64,000 nt of DNA from Hyposmocoma kahamanoa. Taxonomy: Eukaryota > Arthropoda > Insecta > Lepidoptera > Cosmopterigidae. The notes under the pieces were generated by a model. It saw nothing but the letters and a program-made list of their open reading frames with translations, was not told the DNA's origin and ran no database searches. The stretch spans positions 1,979,181-2,043,180 of the forward strand of contig NW_020653719.1 of NCBI RefSeq assembly GCF_003589595.1, in the 5' to 3' direction. Position 1 is the first letter of the stretch. Each line of letters opens with the position of its first letter. The position numbers were made by a program, and so were the translations under genes. Shown piece after piece: positions 22,175-33,200 of the stretch.

Positions 22175-24021
22175 ATCAAGACCATCAAGATCAGCAGTAT
22201 TTTTTATGTTTATAGATTTAAAGGCTTTAACAATGTCGTTTGGAAATACATGACGGAATCTTAAATTAGTGATGCTAACTGCATTATTTTCTTTTAGTAA
22301 GGATTCAGCGGCGGTGGGATATGAATTTAACGACTTAGTAGTCAAAATAGGAATGTCAGTAAAAAAAATTTCAAATATTTTAGCAACTTCTGCGTCCGTA
22401 ATTACAATTTTGTCATTAAATCTTAGTTGAAAATCTAAGTTACGAGGTTTGACCCTTCCAGTTTCGCTGTTTATAATATTCCAAGTCGTTTTTACCACAT
22501 TCGCGCTGCTTTTTATTTTATTATTTATAAACATTGCTTTGGCTGCCACACAAACACGTTTAAACATTTTCAAATATTTCCTAATAAAATCATTAAAACT
22601 ATTACTAGTATTATAAGTCCTTTCATCGTAAAGATCATATAGCCTTTGTCTACTTTTGTGAATTCCCACAGTTGCCCATTCACTAAATTTCAATGAATTA
22701 TTAACAGTTATGATTTTGGACTTAAAAACATTATCACGTTCACTTTTCACTATGTTGAAAACTGAATTATACAATTTATTGGGATCGTTAACGTACGAAA
22801 TGTCAGTTAGTTTAAGCATTACGTTATTTCTATAAGCTTTAAGTCGACCATTATTTATCGGAACACATGTGATATCCTTTTTTGGCATTTTGTCCACAGT
22901 TATATTAAAAGTGGCCAATTGACCGCAGTGATCAGAAGTTAATTTATTTATAATAGATTTATTACTAGGTACGGCGTTAGTATAAATGTTGTCTAAACAA
23001 GTGGCAGTAGTAGAAGTTATTCTAGTAGGCACCAAGAAAAGATTCACAAGATTATAACATTGGAAAAATGATATGAGCCTACTGCTAGCACTGGAATCTT
23101 CTAATAAGTTAACATTGAAGTCACCACAAACAGCAATATATTTATTTGGATTATTTAATTGCCTAACACTTCATCTAATCTTTTTTCAAATAGTTCGTAA
23201 GATGAATGAGGGGGTCTGTACACGCTTAATATAACAAGCCGTTCAAGCTCTATGCAGGATATCTCTATAGTCCGCTCAGTAGATAGGCTCACAATATCTG
23301 TACGTTCTTTAAATTTTAAATTATTTTTAATAAGAATTAAAGAGCCGCCATGTATAGCTTTTTATCTGCTGAACGAACTGGCCACCTGGTGATTGTTGAA
23401 GCTAAACATGAACTGATGTTTTGATAGAAAGTGGTGCTCAGTAATACAAAGAATATCAATATTATTACAGTTAATAAATAATTCTATTTCTAACTCTTTG
23501 CTTTTCATGCCTTGAATATTTTGGTGCACCAGGTTTAATATACAATTTGTTTTATTTCTGTGTGTTTCAGGTTGGTTTTTTACTGACGTTGTGTAGCAAG
23601 AGTATCTCTCCGTTGTCTTATTAATTAATTAAAATAATTAGAAATTGAATTATTTTCAACAGAATGATTATTGTCAGTAAACTGGCCTATGTCAACGGAC
23701 TGCTCAATAGAAGCAGCCGGTCTGGTAGCCAATGATTTGGCTGAATTATTAATATAATATAATAGCAACTCTGCTATTTGTCTCCTAAAATAACTAGTAA
23801 GATAATACCTATCTTTAGTCAAATAAAAATATTTACTAATAAAATTATTATTATATTTATTTGTATATTTTACTTAATGTATCTGTTTACGAAGTAAAAG
23901 ACCGAACCATAAACATTTTTTATTATGAAGCTAGTAAGTTACAATAGGTTATAAATGATAAGTACTAAAACCTATTTTAATTTATTATAAGCGGCCGTCA
24001 CGTACAAAACTTTCACAGCGG

Positions 24022-26315
24022 TTGCACGTCATCCCATTGAAAGTGCAACTTACCAACATCAGAGGGCTGCATTCAAATCTCGATTCGGTCCACTACCACC
24101 TTGAAACCGATAAACCACAACTGCTGTTCCTCACCGAGACGCATATCAGTTGTCCGACTAACGCAGCGTACCTCAGCTATCCAGGATATACTCTGACCAC
24201 AGGTTCGTACCTCGTGCCGGAGTCTGTGTGTACTTTTGCGATGACATCTGTGTCAAGCGTCTCAAGAACCTTGAGGCTCCGAGTTTTTCTGTTTTGTGGC
24301 TTCTGGTTGGCACAGGAGTTACACAAATAGTGTACTCCTGTGTCTACCGCTCGCACAGTGGAGATCAGGAGACAACGAAGTTGTTCCAACATCTGAGTGA
24401 GACGTCTGATGAGGCTCAGCTTACTACGGCGGCGCAACTAGTCATTCTGGGGGACTTTAATGCTCACCATCAAAAATGGTTGTTCCCATACCAGATGACC
24501 GATCACGCTGGGAGAGAGACGCGTAAACTTGCGTTAACGCTAAGGCTTTCCCAGCTTGTCAGTGGCGCCACCAAGATCCCTGACGTTGAGTCTCATACGG
24601 CTAATTGCTTGGACCTTCTGTTAACAACTGATCTAGACCTATACTCTGTGGTTGTGGACGCCCCACTGGATAAGTACCGGTCGGAAGGTCGGAAGTCCGA
24701 CCATTGTCTGTTGAAAACTGTATCCGTATACTCCACACCTAATCAGGGCTCTAGTGGTATGAGACGGATGTGGCGATACAGGTTAGCAGATTGGGATGAA
24801 AAGTGCCATTTCTTTGCGTCATGTCCCTGGCAGGTGTGCTTTACTTCAGGAGATTCGTTGAGTTGTGCTGATAGTGTAGTCCAGATCTTGTGTTTGGGTA
24901 TGGAGTATTACAAACCATACTCTGATGTACCCAATGGACCCCAAGCTCGTTCATGGTTTAATGCTGCCGGTAGCTGTGCTGAAGCACAAAAACAGTCCGC
25001 GTACCAAGCTTGGGCAGATGCTCGACTGCGCAAAGCTCCGAGTACTCGGAATGTGAAGAAAGATGTTAATAAGGTCGCCAAAAAGTGCAAAAGTGTGTTA
25101 TGTAGGGCCAAGTTCGACCATATGCGCCGCATAGGGGCCACGCTTGCCTGATATCCAGCAGATAGCAAATCATTTTGGTCCCTGGCCAAAGCGGTCGAAG
25201 CAAACTTTTGTCGCCCATCTTTGCCACCTCTGCTGAAGCCGGACGACACGCAGTCTCATACTGCAGAAGACAAGGCGAATCTTTTTGCCTCACTCTTTGG
25301 ATAGAGTTCGCGTCTGGATGCTGCAGGGAACCTACCACCTACCTTATCTCAGGCTGGCTGCACTATGGCAACAGTTCGCATACGCCAAAAAGAGGTACTT
25401 AGAACTCTGCGGAATTTAAACGTGAATAAAGCTAGCGGGCCAGATGGAACTCTAGCAATAGTCCTACGTAACTGTGCGCCTGAGAGAGTCTCTGATTGGG
25501 GCGATGCCAATCTTGTCAAATTTAACGCTACCAAAATTCAGGTGTGTCTATTCTCCACAAAATGGAGTCCCCTTGAGCTGACACCAACTTTTCGTAATGT
25601 ATTTATACAGATAGCTGACCGTCTCCAGCTACTTGGAATGGGCCTGTCGTCCAATTTGAATTTCGGCAGATACATTGAATCCATGGCCAAAAATGCAGCA
25701 AGGAAGCTTGGCATCCTCTCCAGGGAGAGGTATGACTTTACGCCGGGACAGTTGCTCCAGCTGTACCAAGCACAAGTCCGGACGTGCATAGAGTACTGCT
25801 GCCACTTTTGGGATGGCTCTGCTACATACCAACTAGCCACCTTGGATTCAATCAACAACCGTGCCAAGAGGTTTATAGGTGACTCAAATTAGTGAAGGCG
25901 AAGCTGCAGAGCCTTGAACACCGCCGTAAAGTTGCCTGCTTATCGGTATTTTACAGGAATTATCACGGAGAGTGTGCGATGGAATGACACGATTTAATTC
26001 CGCCTTCCCCTGCCCATCGTCGGGGGACCAGACGTAGGCTTGGGTATCACTCCTATGTTGTGGATATTCCAAAGATTCGCATGAAGCGTTACGCTTCCAT
26101 ATTTATATGGCGAACGGCTATGGAGTAGAATTCCCTGCCTGTAGACTTGTTCCCTGAACGTTATACCTTGGACCTTTTCAATGCGAGACTGAATAGACAT
26201 TATTTCGGTGTTGTGAATGAATAGGCATTATTTAGGCATGCTCCATCGTCGACCTCATCTTCACTTTTCATCTGGTGAGATGGAGGTCAAATGCGCACTT
26301 ACATTTCATTAAAAA
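24022..26315 (+). pseudogene. CR1-like LINE with intact endonuclease but deleted RT core
   Basis: Starts in the endonuclease: VQLTNIRGLHSNLDSVHYHL, LLFLTETHISCP, VYSCVYRSHSGDQETTKLFQ, LVILGDFNAHHQKW (catalytic GDFN), NCLDLLLTTDLDLYSVVV and KSDHCLLKTVSVYS. A linker follows to 25150, then LNVNKASGPDGTLAIVLRNC. There, at about 25490, the frame jumps straight to VSDWGDANLVKFNATKIQVC and the thumb-like LYQAQVRTCIEYCCHFWDGS. RT motifs 1 through FADD are missing. The 3' end runs to about 26310 (TGGTGAGATGGAGGTCAAAT). Related fragments: 2640-2890, 15745-15865, 42130-43205. Confidence 0.88.
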
Positions 26316-26516
26316 AAATTGATGCATAAATTACAGCACGTCGTGATGTAGAAATTTCAAAAGTTTTTTCCTGTTACGCAGGTATCAGAACTTTCGTGCG
26401 TAAACACGCTGGAGGAGACCCTTAAAGGTCAAAGGTTCTTATCAACTCAACGTAGAACTACTAATCGACGATCAAGGTGATTTGTGTCGTCTTAACCAAA
26501 GTTTTTGATCATTTTA

Positions 26517-27240
26517 ATTTGAGTTTTTATCGAATGTCATGATGTTTCACCATGATATTCAATTATTTTTTTGAAAGTACTCCACTAGCTTATTATAATT
26601 TTGTAGTTGTGTTTGTAGTGCTGGACGCTATGCTAACTAAGTCACGGTATGAACCAACGACCTTACGAATTCCCCCCTCCCTAACTCCCGTAGAATATTG
26701 TGTTTGTAAATACTATTTATTGAAGTCATGGTAGTCTAATGGTTTGATATACCGTCTCACAAGCAGAGGTTGTGGGTTCGTGTCTGGACTCGTGAGTTTC
26801 TCGGAATTCATGTGCAAAATTTAATTTGAAATTTACCATGAGCGTTTCGGTGAAGGAAAACATCGTGATGAAACCAGAACGTCGAAGAAGGTACTGTAGA
26901 CTAGGTAGTATGATTTGTATTAGAAATACTGGTTGAATTAATATAGGTTTGCATTTAGAATTGTGTACAGAATAGAAGATTGATGTCAAAGAGACAAGAT
27001 AGACTTCTGGACAAAGATGTCAAATTGAATAAACGTAGTAAAGTTTTATTTATGAATATAATCCTCGTTTCTCATTGAAATGATCCTCTCGCTACGCTAT
27101 CCCACGACTACGTCCCGTTACAGTACACAACCTTGAGTTTTTATCGAATGTCATGATGTTTCACCATGATATTCAATTATTTTTGTGAAATTACTCCACT
27201 AGCTTGTTATAATTTTGTAGTTGTGTTTGTAGTGCTCTCC
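26517..27240. repeat. Direct repeats of about 105 bp flanking a SINE family B copy
   Basis: 26517-26622 and 27131-27237 share GAGTTTTTATCGAATGTCAT and TAGTTGTGTTTGTAGTGCT with only a few differences. The tail matches SINE family C tails (ATATTCAATTATTTTTGTGA). Between them lies the family B SINE at 26726. Confidence 0.75.
26726..26900 (+). repeat. tRNA-headed SINE, family B
   Basis: CATGGTAGTCTAATGGTTTG A box, GGTTGTGGGTTCGTGTC B box, then body AATTTAATTTGAAATTTACC ATGAG. The second copy is at 30847-31020. Confidence 0.75.
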
Positions 27241-27365
27241 GAAAGAGCGTGTGAAATCCCCAACCCGCATCGGGCCAACGTGGCGGATTATGGCCTAAAA
27301 ATCCTTGCCTGAAGGGAGACCCGTTCCCAGCAGTGGGACGCATAAAATGGATTAATGATGAATTT
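27235..27365 (+). pseudogene. LINE 3' tail relic (RTE-like)
   Basis: CAACGTGGCGGATTATGGCC and CCGTTCCCAGCAGTGGGACG, then TGGATTAATGATGA, a common tail of insect RTE-like LINEs. Confidence 0.55.
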
Positions 27366-28119
27366 CCAGGTTTATTATTTAAGATTAGAATAATTGTTAA
27401 ACCAACATAAGTAAGCGGTTAAATGATGCCTTGCGTTTCTGTTTATTTATTCGTTAACAAGCAGGATAGAACTAAGTTAAAAAGCATCCACTTTTGTTAT
27501 ACTCAGTTTAATTACTTGCGAGGAATTAGATAAGATTGCAAATTAACTCCACCACCGACCTTATAGGTCAGTGAACCCCACAACAAAAAACCATTATCCA
27601 AAACCATATCGTCGAAAGGACACAATGGAAATGGTCCCGCAATTTTTAAAGTTTTTGCGCCTTTATTGAACTTGCCTTTAAAAGAATTGTGTATTCATTG
27701 TTCGTCCATTTTAAAACGCTGACGACGGGCTTGGTTTTTTGAAGTACAAAAAAAACCTGTCAAAGTCTATAAATTACTTCGGCGCTGATAAATATGTATG
27801 GGTGTATATATTATAAACCATAGGTATACAATTTTATTTTTGTACATAAAATGCTTATTACATATTTATGTATTCTGGAGCCTAAGAAACATAGATTGTC
27901 TGCCTCGAGTGCGGAAGCGAGGAAACACGTCAATGTCGGCTGATTTTAGAGTCGCTTGAGTCAGGGGGTCTACTCTCGTACTCCGTCCAACATCCGTCCG
28001 AAACAATTACAGTCAAATAAGTAATATTCGACCAAATCAAAAGGCAATGTCAAGTATGAAGATTCATTCGCATAATGTGTTTTTAAATTTGGTCGAGTAC
28101 CGACCCCCTGGACCGAAAC

Positions 28120-28800
28120 AGATACAGAGTAACAAATACAGTAGAAGTGCATAGTGAGTGCGACATGTGTGCCAACAGTACGCGGAGTTCCACATACTTG
28201 CTCAGTCCGTCATTTTCGCTTTGTACGTTACAGTTGTGTCAATTATATCGCGCATAACCTTGAAAACCATAGAGGAAAAATATTAAATGTTAAAAATTAT
28301 AAAAAAGCCTTATTTTGCTACTTTGGAATGCAATTTGATAAAATAGATGTGGTATTTCATATCATTCTTATTTTGTTCAATTTTCATAAATTTCTATTTT
28401 CTGTTTATCGTAATATTTTTTTTTGTTATATGAAAAGAAAGTAAACCTGATATCTCTGCAATAAGATTTGGTACGGGCTTCTTTTTTGGAGAACTAAGTA
28501 AACATCTCGAATGCGTCGTTGTTCATATATTGACTGCTAGATGGCAGCAGATTGATTGAAATTTCAATATAAAATCAAACCTTGCAATAATAGGTCTTAA
28601 TTGGCAAAGTTTAAAACATGCCAAAGTTTAAATTATACAAACAGTTCAGGAATTGTTACTTCTTTTTCAATTAGAAGTTACAACCAAACATCAAGATTTC
28701 ATAGAGTTTCAAATTATGAATGTGTGAGTTTTTAGGCGATGGCGGTTCTGATAATAATCGAGCCTTAAGGCACTTCCATTTTTTTCTTCCGTAGAAAAAC
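28120..28800 (+). repeat. Block homologous in inverted orientation to 48560-49830
   Basis: Shared colinear strings (other copy reverse-complemented): TGTGCCAACA with CGGAGTTCC, CATTTTCGCTTT, TGTGTCAATTAT, GCCTTATTTTGCTACTTTGG, TTTTTTGGAGAACT with AGTAAACATCTC, GATTGATTGAAATTT, CTTGCAATAATA, AATTATGAATGTGTGAGTTT and TTTTTTCTTCCGT. It lies about 1.2 kb upstream of the receptor start codon. The identity of the block is unknown; it may be an old transposon or a duplicated gene flank. Confidence 0.75.
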
Positions 28801-29977
28801 ACATTGACAGTTAGTATTGTTAAATACATAACACTCTAGTGCAGAGAAGATGTCTCTCAAGAAGACGTCTTTCATTACTTCAATGTTAGAGAACTGGTTC
28901 TCTATGATCTGTGCAACCTTGCAGATAATAAGTTACAGAATTTCGAGTGTAGTGTTTAGTTTCAATTTGATCATAGAGCGATATGGTGGCGTCAAGTCAC
29001 CCCGTGTACTGAAGAATAAATAACGGCTGTGTTATGTGTTTACTCGAATTGACATAACACATTTAATAAAAATACGCGAGAAATGGTTATAGGACGTGGT
29101 ATAGAGGTGTATAAATTTTGAAGAACAATTTTCACATAAGAATACGATAATCGAAGTCGAAAAGTTTAAATACAAAAACAAAAATTAAATAAATAAGTTT
29201 ATTTATGTCGTCATTAAAGTTTTTTAAACTAATCGATGCGGCCAGGTTAACTAATCAATAGTAAATGCGAACTAATTGAAACGGTGCAAGTGAATTTTGT
29301 AAACGAATAAAAAATTAAAGGATAAAGTAAAAGAACGCAAAGTTAATAGAATAATCAAATTATTGTCCAATAAAATAAAATATAAAATATACAAAAAAAT
29401 AATTATTCTTAGTGAGGCCAATTTTTTAAAATACACAATACGCGTATTCATATTGTCTAATTCAATTATCATAAAAATGGCACTCTTATTACGTAATCTA
29501 TTCACAAAATGTGGTGACAAATATTTTGCGCACCGAAAAATAATATTTTCATATTGATTTATCGTCTAACTCTGCATCTGGGCACATGTCTTGATGGTAG
29601 ACAGAGTGATTTTGTACTATCGTAACTGAATTTCAAGTGCGGCGACATGTAACAGTGGAACACGAGAAAACAAATGCCTACGTAATGGAAATGAAACTAT
29701 TTTTTTTTAATCCCGAAACGTTGTTTGAACGTAAGAAGCCAATACGTACGTAATTAAAAAAATATATTTTTTCAGAGTTGACCGTGTAATGAAAGTGGTC
29801 TGACTATTGTAAGGAGAAAGTACTAAATCAGAGGATATTTCAATTCAATCGTAGAAAATCGATGTCGAGAATTGACAAGAACGAATACATATACCCGGTG
29901 AAAGAACAATTATGTACACTCTGAAGTGTTAAGTGAATTAGTGCAAAGTGCCAAATAAGAGAACAGGTTCAATCAAG
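28800..29977 (+). other. 5' flank and probable leader of the Mth-like receptor
   Basis: AT-rich, no long coding frame. Must contain the receptor's promoter and 5'UTR (or an upstream noncoding exon), but no TATA/initiator pair stands out. Confidence 0.35.
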
Positions 29978-30270
29978 ATGGAATGTATGGTGAAATTAAC
30001 AGCAATTACCATATTAGCATTTATTGTTACCGTTGTATATGGCAATGATTCGAGCGGACAATGTTGTCCGCCAGGTCAAATGATTCTAATTCACAAGAGA
30101 TCCAAAACATTCTGCTGGGAACCAGAAGCCAACGTGACTTCGCCGTTGAGCATCGGCTGTAATGACACAGGGTTCATTAAAGCTACAGAGGATATTGATT
30201 TCAGTGTTGACGATTATGACCAGCTTATAATAAGATTACAGAATTTTGAAGTTGAATATGAAGCTGGCAG
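29978..30270 (+). CDS. Mth-like receptor exon 1: signal peptide and N-terminal ectodomain
   Basis: Starts MECMVKLTAITILAFIVTVV (hydrophobic leader), then NDSSGQCCPPGQMILIHKRS with paired cysteines and an acidic segment ending YEAG plus AG. Donor GGCAG|GTGAGA. An in-frame extension upstream to 29948 lacks an ATG. Confidence 0.9.
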
Positions 30271-33200
30271 GTGAGAGTTGGCTTTTGTTTTATAATTTAT
30301 ATGCCTGCTAGGTAAGTAGCTTGTGTATACGTAGATAAAGCAAGCCAGTAGCAGGCATTCCGGGCCAGGTATTTCGGCCTAAATGCCAAAAATTATTATC
30401 TATGGTTTCCTACATAATAAGAATTGTTGTACCCGCATATTTTTGTTCGAATTGAGAACCTCCTCCTTTTTTTGAAGTCGGTTAAAAATACATTTGTTTT
30501 AGTTAAACCACCAAGGAATCCAGTGTTTATAGATAATAATTTTGTCGAAATGTCGAAAATTTTATTGTAAATTATATTTTGTTTTAATTCACGCCAACAA
30601 ATTCACCCTTCTTTTAAACATTTTACACAGAATTGGTAGCTCAACATTGTGACGACTGCCGATTTTTCCATATACTTTACCACGATAATCGTATTTAGTA
30701 TGAGTAAAGTCGAGAGAAGAGGTTGTTGGGCCTTATTTTCATTTGCTTCATAAATTATTATCATTATTAACAGGTTTGTTACACGGTGTATGTCTTTTTC
30801 TTACTATACCTATATTTCCCAACGATTACACGTTTAAAAGAAAAAGCCATGGTAGTCTAATGGTTTGACCTACCGCTCCTCAAGCAGAGGCCGTGGGTTC
30901 GAATACGTGCTTGCACCTCCGATTTTTCGGGATTTATGTGCGAAATTTAATTTGAAATTTACCATGAGTTTTTCGCTGAAGGAAAATATCGTTATGAAAC
31001 CTACACGTTGAAGAACGGAACGTGCAATGTCTTTTTAACAGACTTCAAAAAAAGGAGGAGGTTCTCAATTCGACTGTATGTTTTTTTGTATGTATGTTAC
31101 GCGATAACTCTGGTATTTGTGAACCGGTTTTCATGATTGTTTTTTTGTTGGAAAGAGGGTACCTCCACAGAGGTCCCATTTAATTTTGAAGAAAATCATC
31201 CACCTTTAAGAGTGGTGGTTCACGCATGAAGATTCATTTTTATAAATAGCGCCTAAATTTTATTGTAAGGAGTAATTATTTTAATGGTTGATTATGCTAT
31301 TCTCCAATTAAAGGCGTTTTACTCTCAATATACTTCGAGTAGTGAGAACCGATTTTTATTATCTCCTTTGTTAAGTCCCGTATAGTGGCGAACTAGGAGA
31401 TATTTAAATAAAACTTGGCAAATAGATGTAATTCCACGTACTTTTGAGGTCGGTCTTTTTAGTACTCTGTACCGGGATTATTAGCTCTATTATGCACAGA
31501 GGACACAAAGTCAAGCCGATTCTGCGTACATAAGTGATGCCCTTCTTCTTCTTATCGATGGTAAACTCAATGCTTACTATCGTGGTGAAAGGACTTGCCA
31601 ATTGGCGTAAGGTACTCGCCGATTGTTGCCCAGGATGCGTTGGATTTACAGGAAAGGAATGTTACGTTATGAAAAACAACATAAGTATTAAAATCTATAC
31701 TGTTACAAGTAGATTTTTGTTTTCAGTTACTGCGTGGGTAATTCGACAATATTGAGAAATAACAGTGTTTATCGTAAATTGGCTGTAGTCTGCTACGAGG
31801 CAGACGTAGGAGTGATAGCAGATGAAACATTCGGCTACTGCATGTTCGTGTCGTCGCTGTTTCTATTTCTTACTGCATTGATTTATGTATTATTTAAGGA
31901 GCTTAGGTAAGTTATGATGAAGAATATTTAGTCTTTTATACAGGTTGCAAACAAAAAGACGAGTATTACTGGTAACCGCGCTCATGATAACAAAAACTGT
32001 AATATTAAGTTTTACTTGTTTATGTACGCAAACACGTATTGTTGCCCAATGTAAATTTCCGATTCGCCACATGCATTTTGGCCGAATAGTCGCACCTTCC
32101 TTTACACAACTTGAAAAAGCATTTATCTACTAGCGACTAGTAGACCTCCTTGTGAAATAGTTCGTCCAGAGAAGTACTGCCACCTTACCTATTTCTGCCG
32201 TCAAGCAGTAACGTCAGCTTTACTGTGTTCCGGTTTCGAAGGGTAAGGGTGTTGGTGAAATTACAGGCACATGGGACTTGTCAACTTATGTCTCAGGGTG
32301 ACAAGCGCAGTAGCAACGCCCCTTAGATCTTTGCGATTTAAAGCTCTGAGTGGCTCTGCAACTGTTATGGACAGGCGTGCAGCTTACCGTCAGGCGCACG
32401 TCTTGTTCGTCCAGTCACTTGATATTATAAAATAAGAAATACAAATAGAAGACATATTTTAAAGGTTTTCATTTAAATAAATATACATAATCAAATACGT
32501 CTGTCGTTATTAAAATGTGTATGGCTAAAAATTGATTTCGATACTAACAGACTAACTGTCAAAATAAGAATAAAGCAGTACCTAATGTGAGCATTACTGT
32601 GTTCCGGTTTCGAAGAGTTAGAGTGCTGGTGAAATTACAGGCATATGGGACTTGTCTACTTAGGCCTCAGGGTGACGGGCCACTCAGATCTTTGCGATTT
32701 AAGGCTCTGAGTGGCTCTGCAACTGACATGGACAGGCGTGTAACTTACATCAGGCGCACAACTTGTTTGTCCCGTCACTTGATATTATAAAAAAAACTAC
32801 TTTTCAAAACTAAAAATATATGACCCATGTCTTTAAATACTAATAAATCAAATAAGAAAAGAATCTAGATTGTTAAAACTATTCGCGCATTAGGTTTACG
32901 ACGCAAGGTGTTAAAAACCGATCTCGAAGAAACAAGATTTCATGTAATAAAGATTACCGAGAAACCAACATCAGTGTTCTGCAACATTAATCAGGACCAT
33001 GACCTTGATTATTGAATCGTATTCCCACACAAAGAGAAAACTGTAAAGCAGCTAAATATAGCATTCACAGCCCACCCACTTCTCGAAATAAATTGTCTAT
33101 TTGTTTATTCGAAATAAGCATTTTTAGAGCGTTACAAAAAATAATAAGATTGGAATTGTTAATATCGGTTCCATATTTATAAATTGTTGATGATGACTTT

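Larger units (their letters stand above)
19950..23830 (-). pseudogene. CR1/Daphne-like LINE: endonuclease and reverse transcriptase, interrupted
   Basis: A non-LTR retrotransposon in reverse orientation. Near 23550 the endonuclease begins LNLVHQNIQGMKSKELEIEL with ITEHHFLSKHQF. Near 23130 it has CGDFNVNLLEDSSASSRL (catalytic GDFN), then PTRITSTTATCLDNIYTN, SDHCGQLATFN and a linker to 22166. The RT follows: LMKQSKVIPLFKSG (about 21600), FGFARGRSTTDAGVELINHI, EFCDLSKAFHCVRH, GVPQGSILGPFLFLIYINYL, IVLFADDNSLLF (intact FADD) and a thumb region YGIMLWGNAADI to 20261. It ends with CAAATTCAAATTCAAA at about 19949. Broken by frameshifts near 23165, by a SINE (21424-21536) and by a foldback element (about 21694-22174). 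Confidence 0.9.

Noticed and set aside
29272..29557. Overlapping open frames on both strands before the receptor
   Set aside because: Ile/Leu/Lys/Asn-rich translations expected from AT-rich noncoding DNA.
31590..31695. Possible extra ectodomain exon (ADCCPGCVGFTGKECYVMKN)
   Set aside because: Cysteine-rich and tempting, but exon 1 joins 31727 directly in phase, and no acceptor/donor pair around it keeps the frame. A diverged exon relic cannot be excluded.
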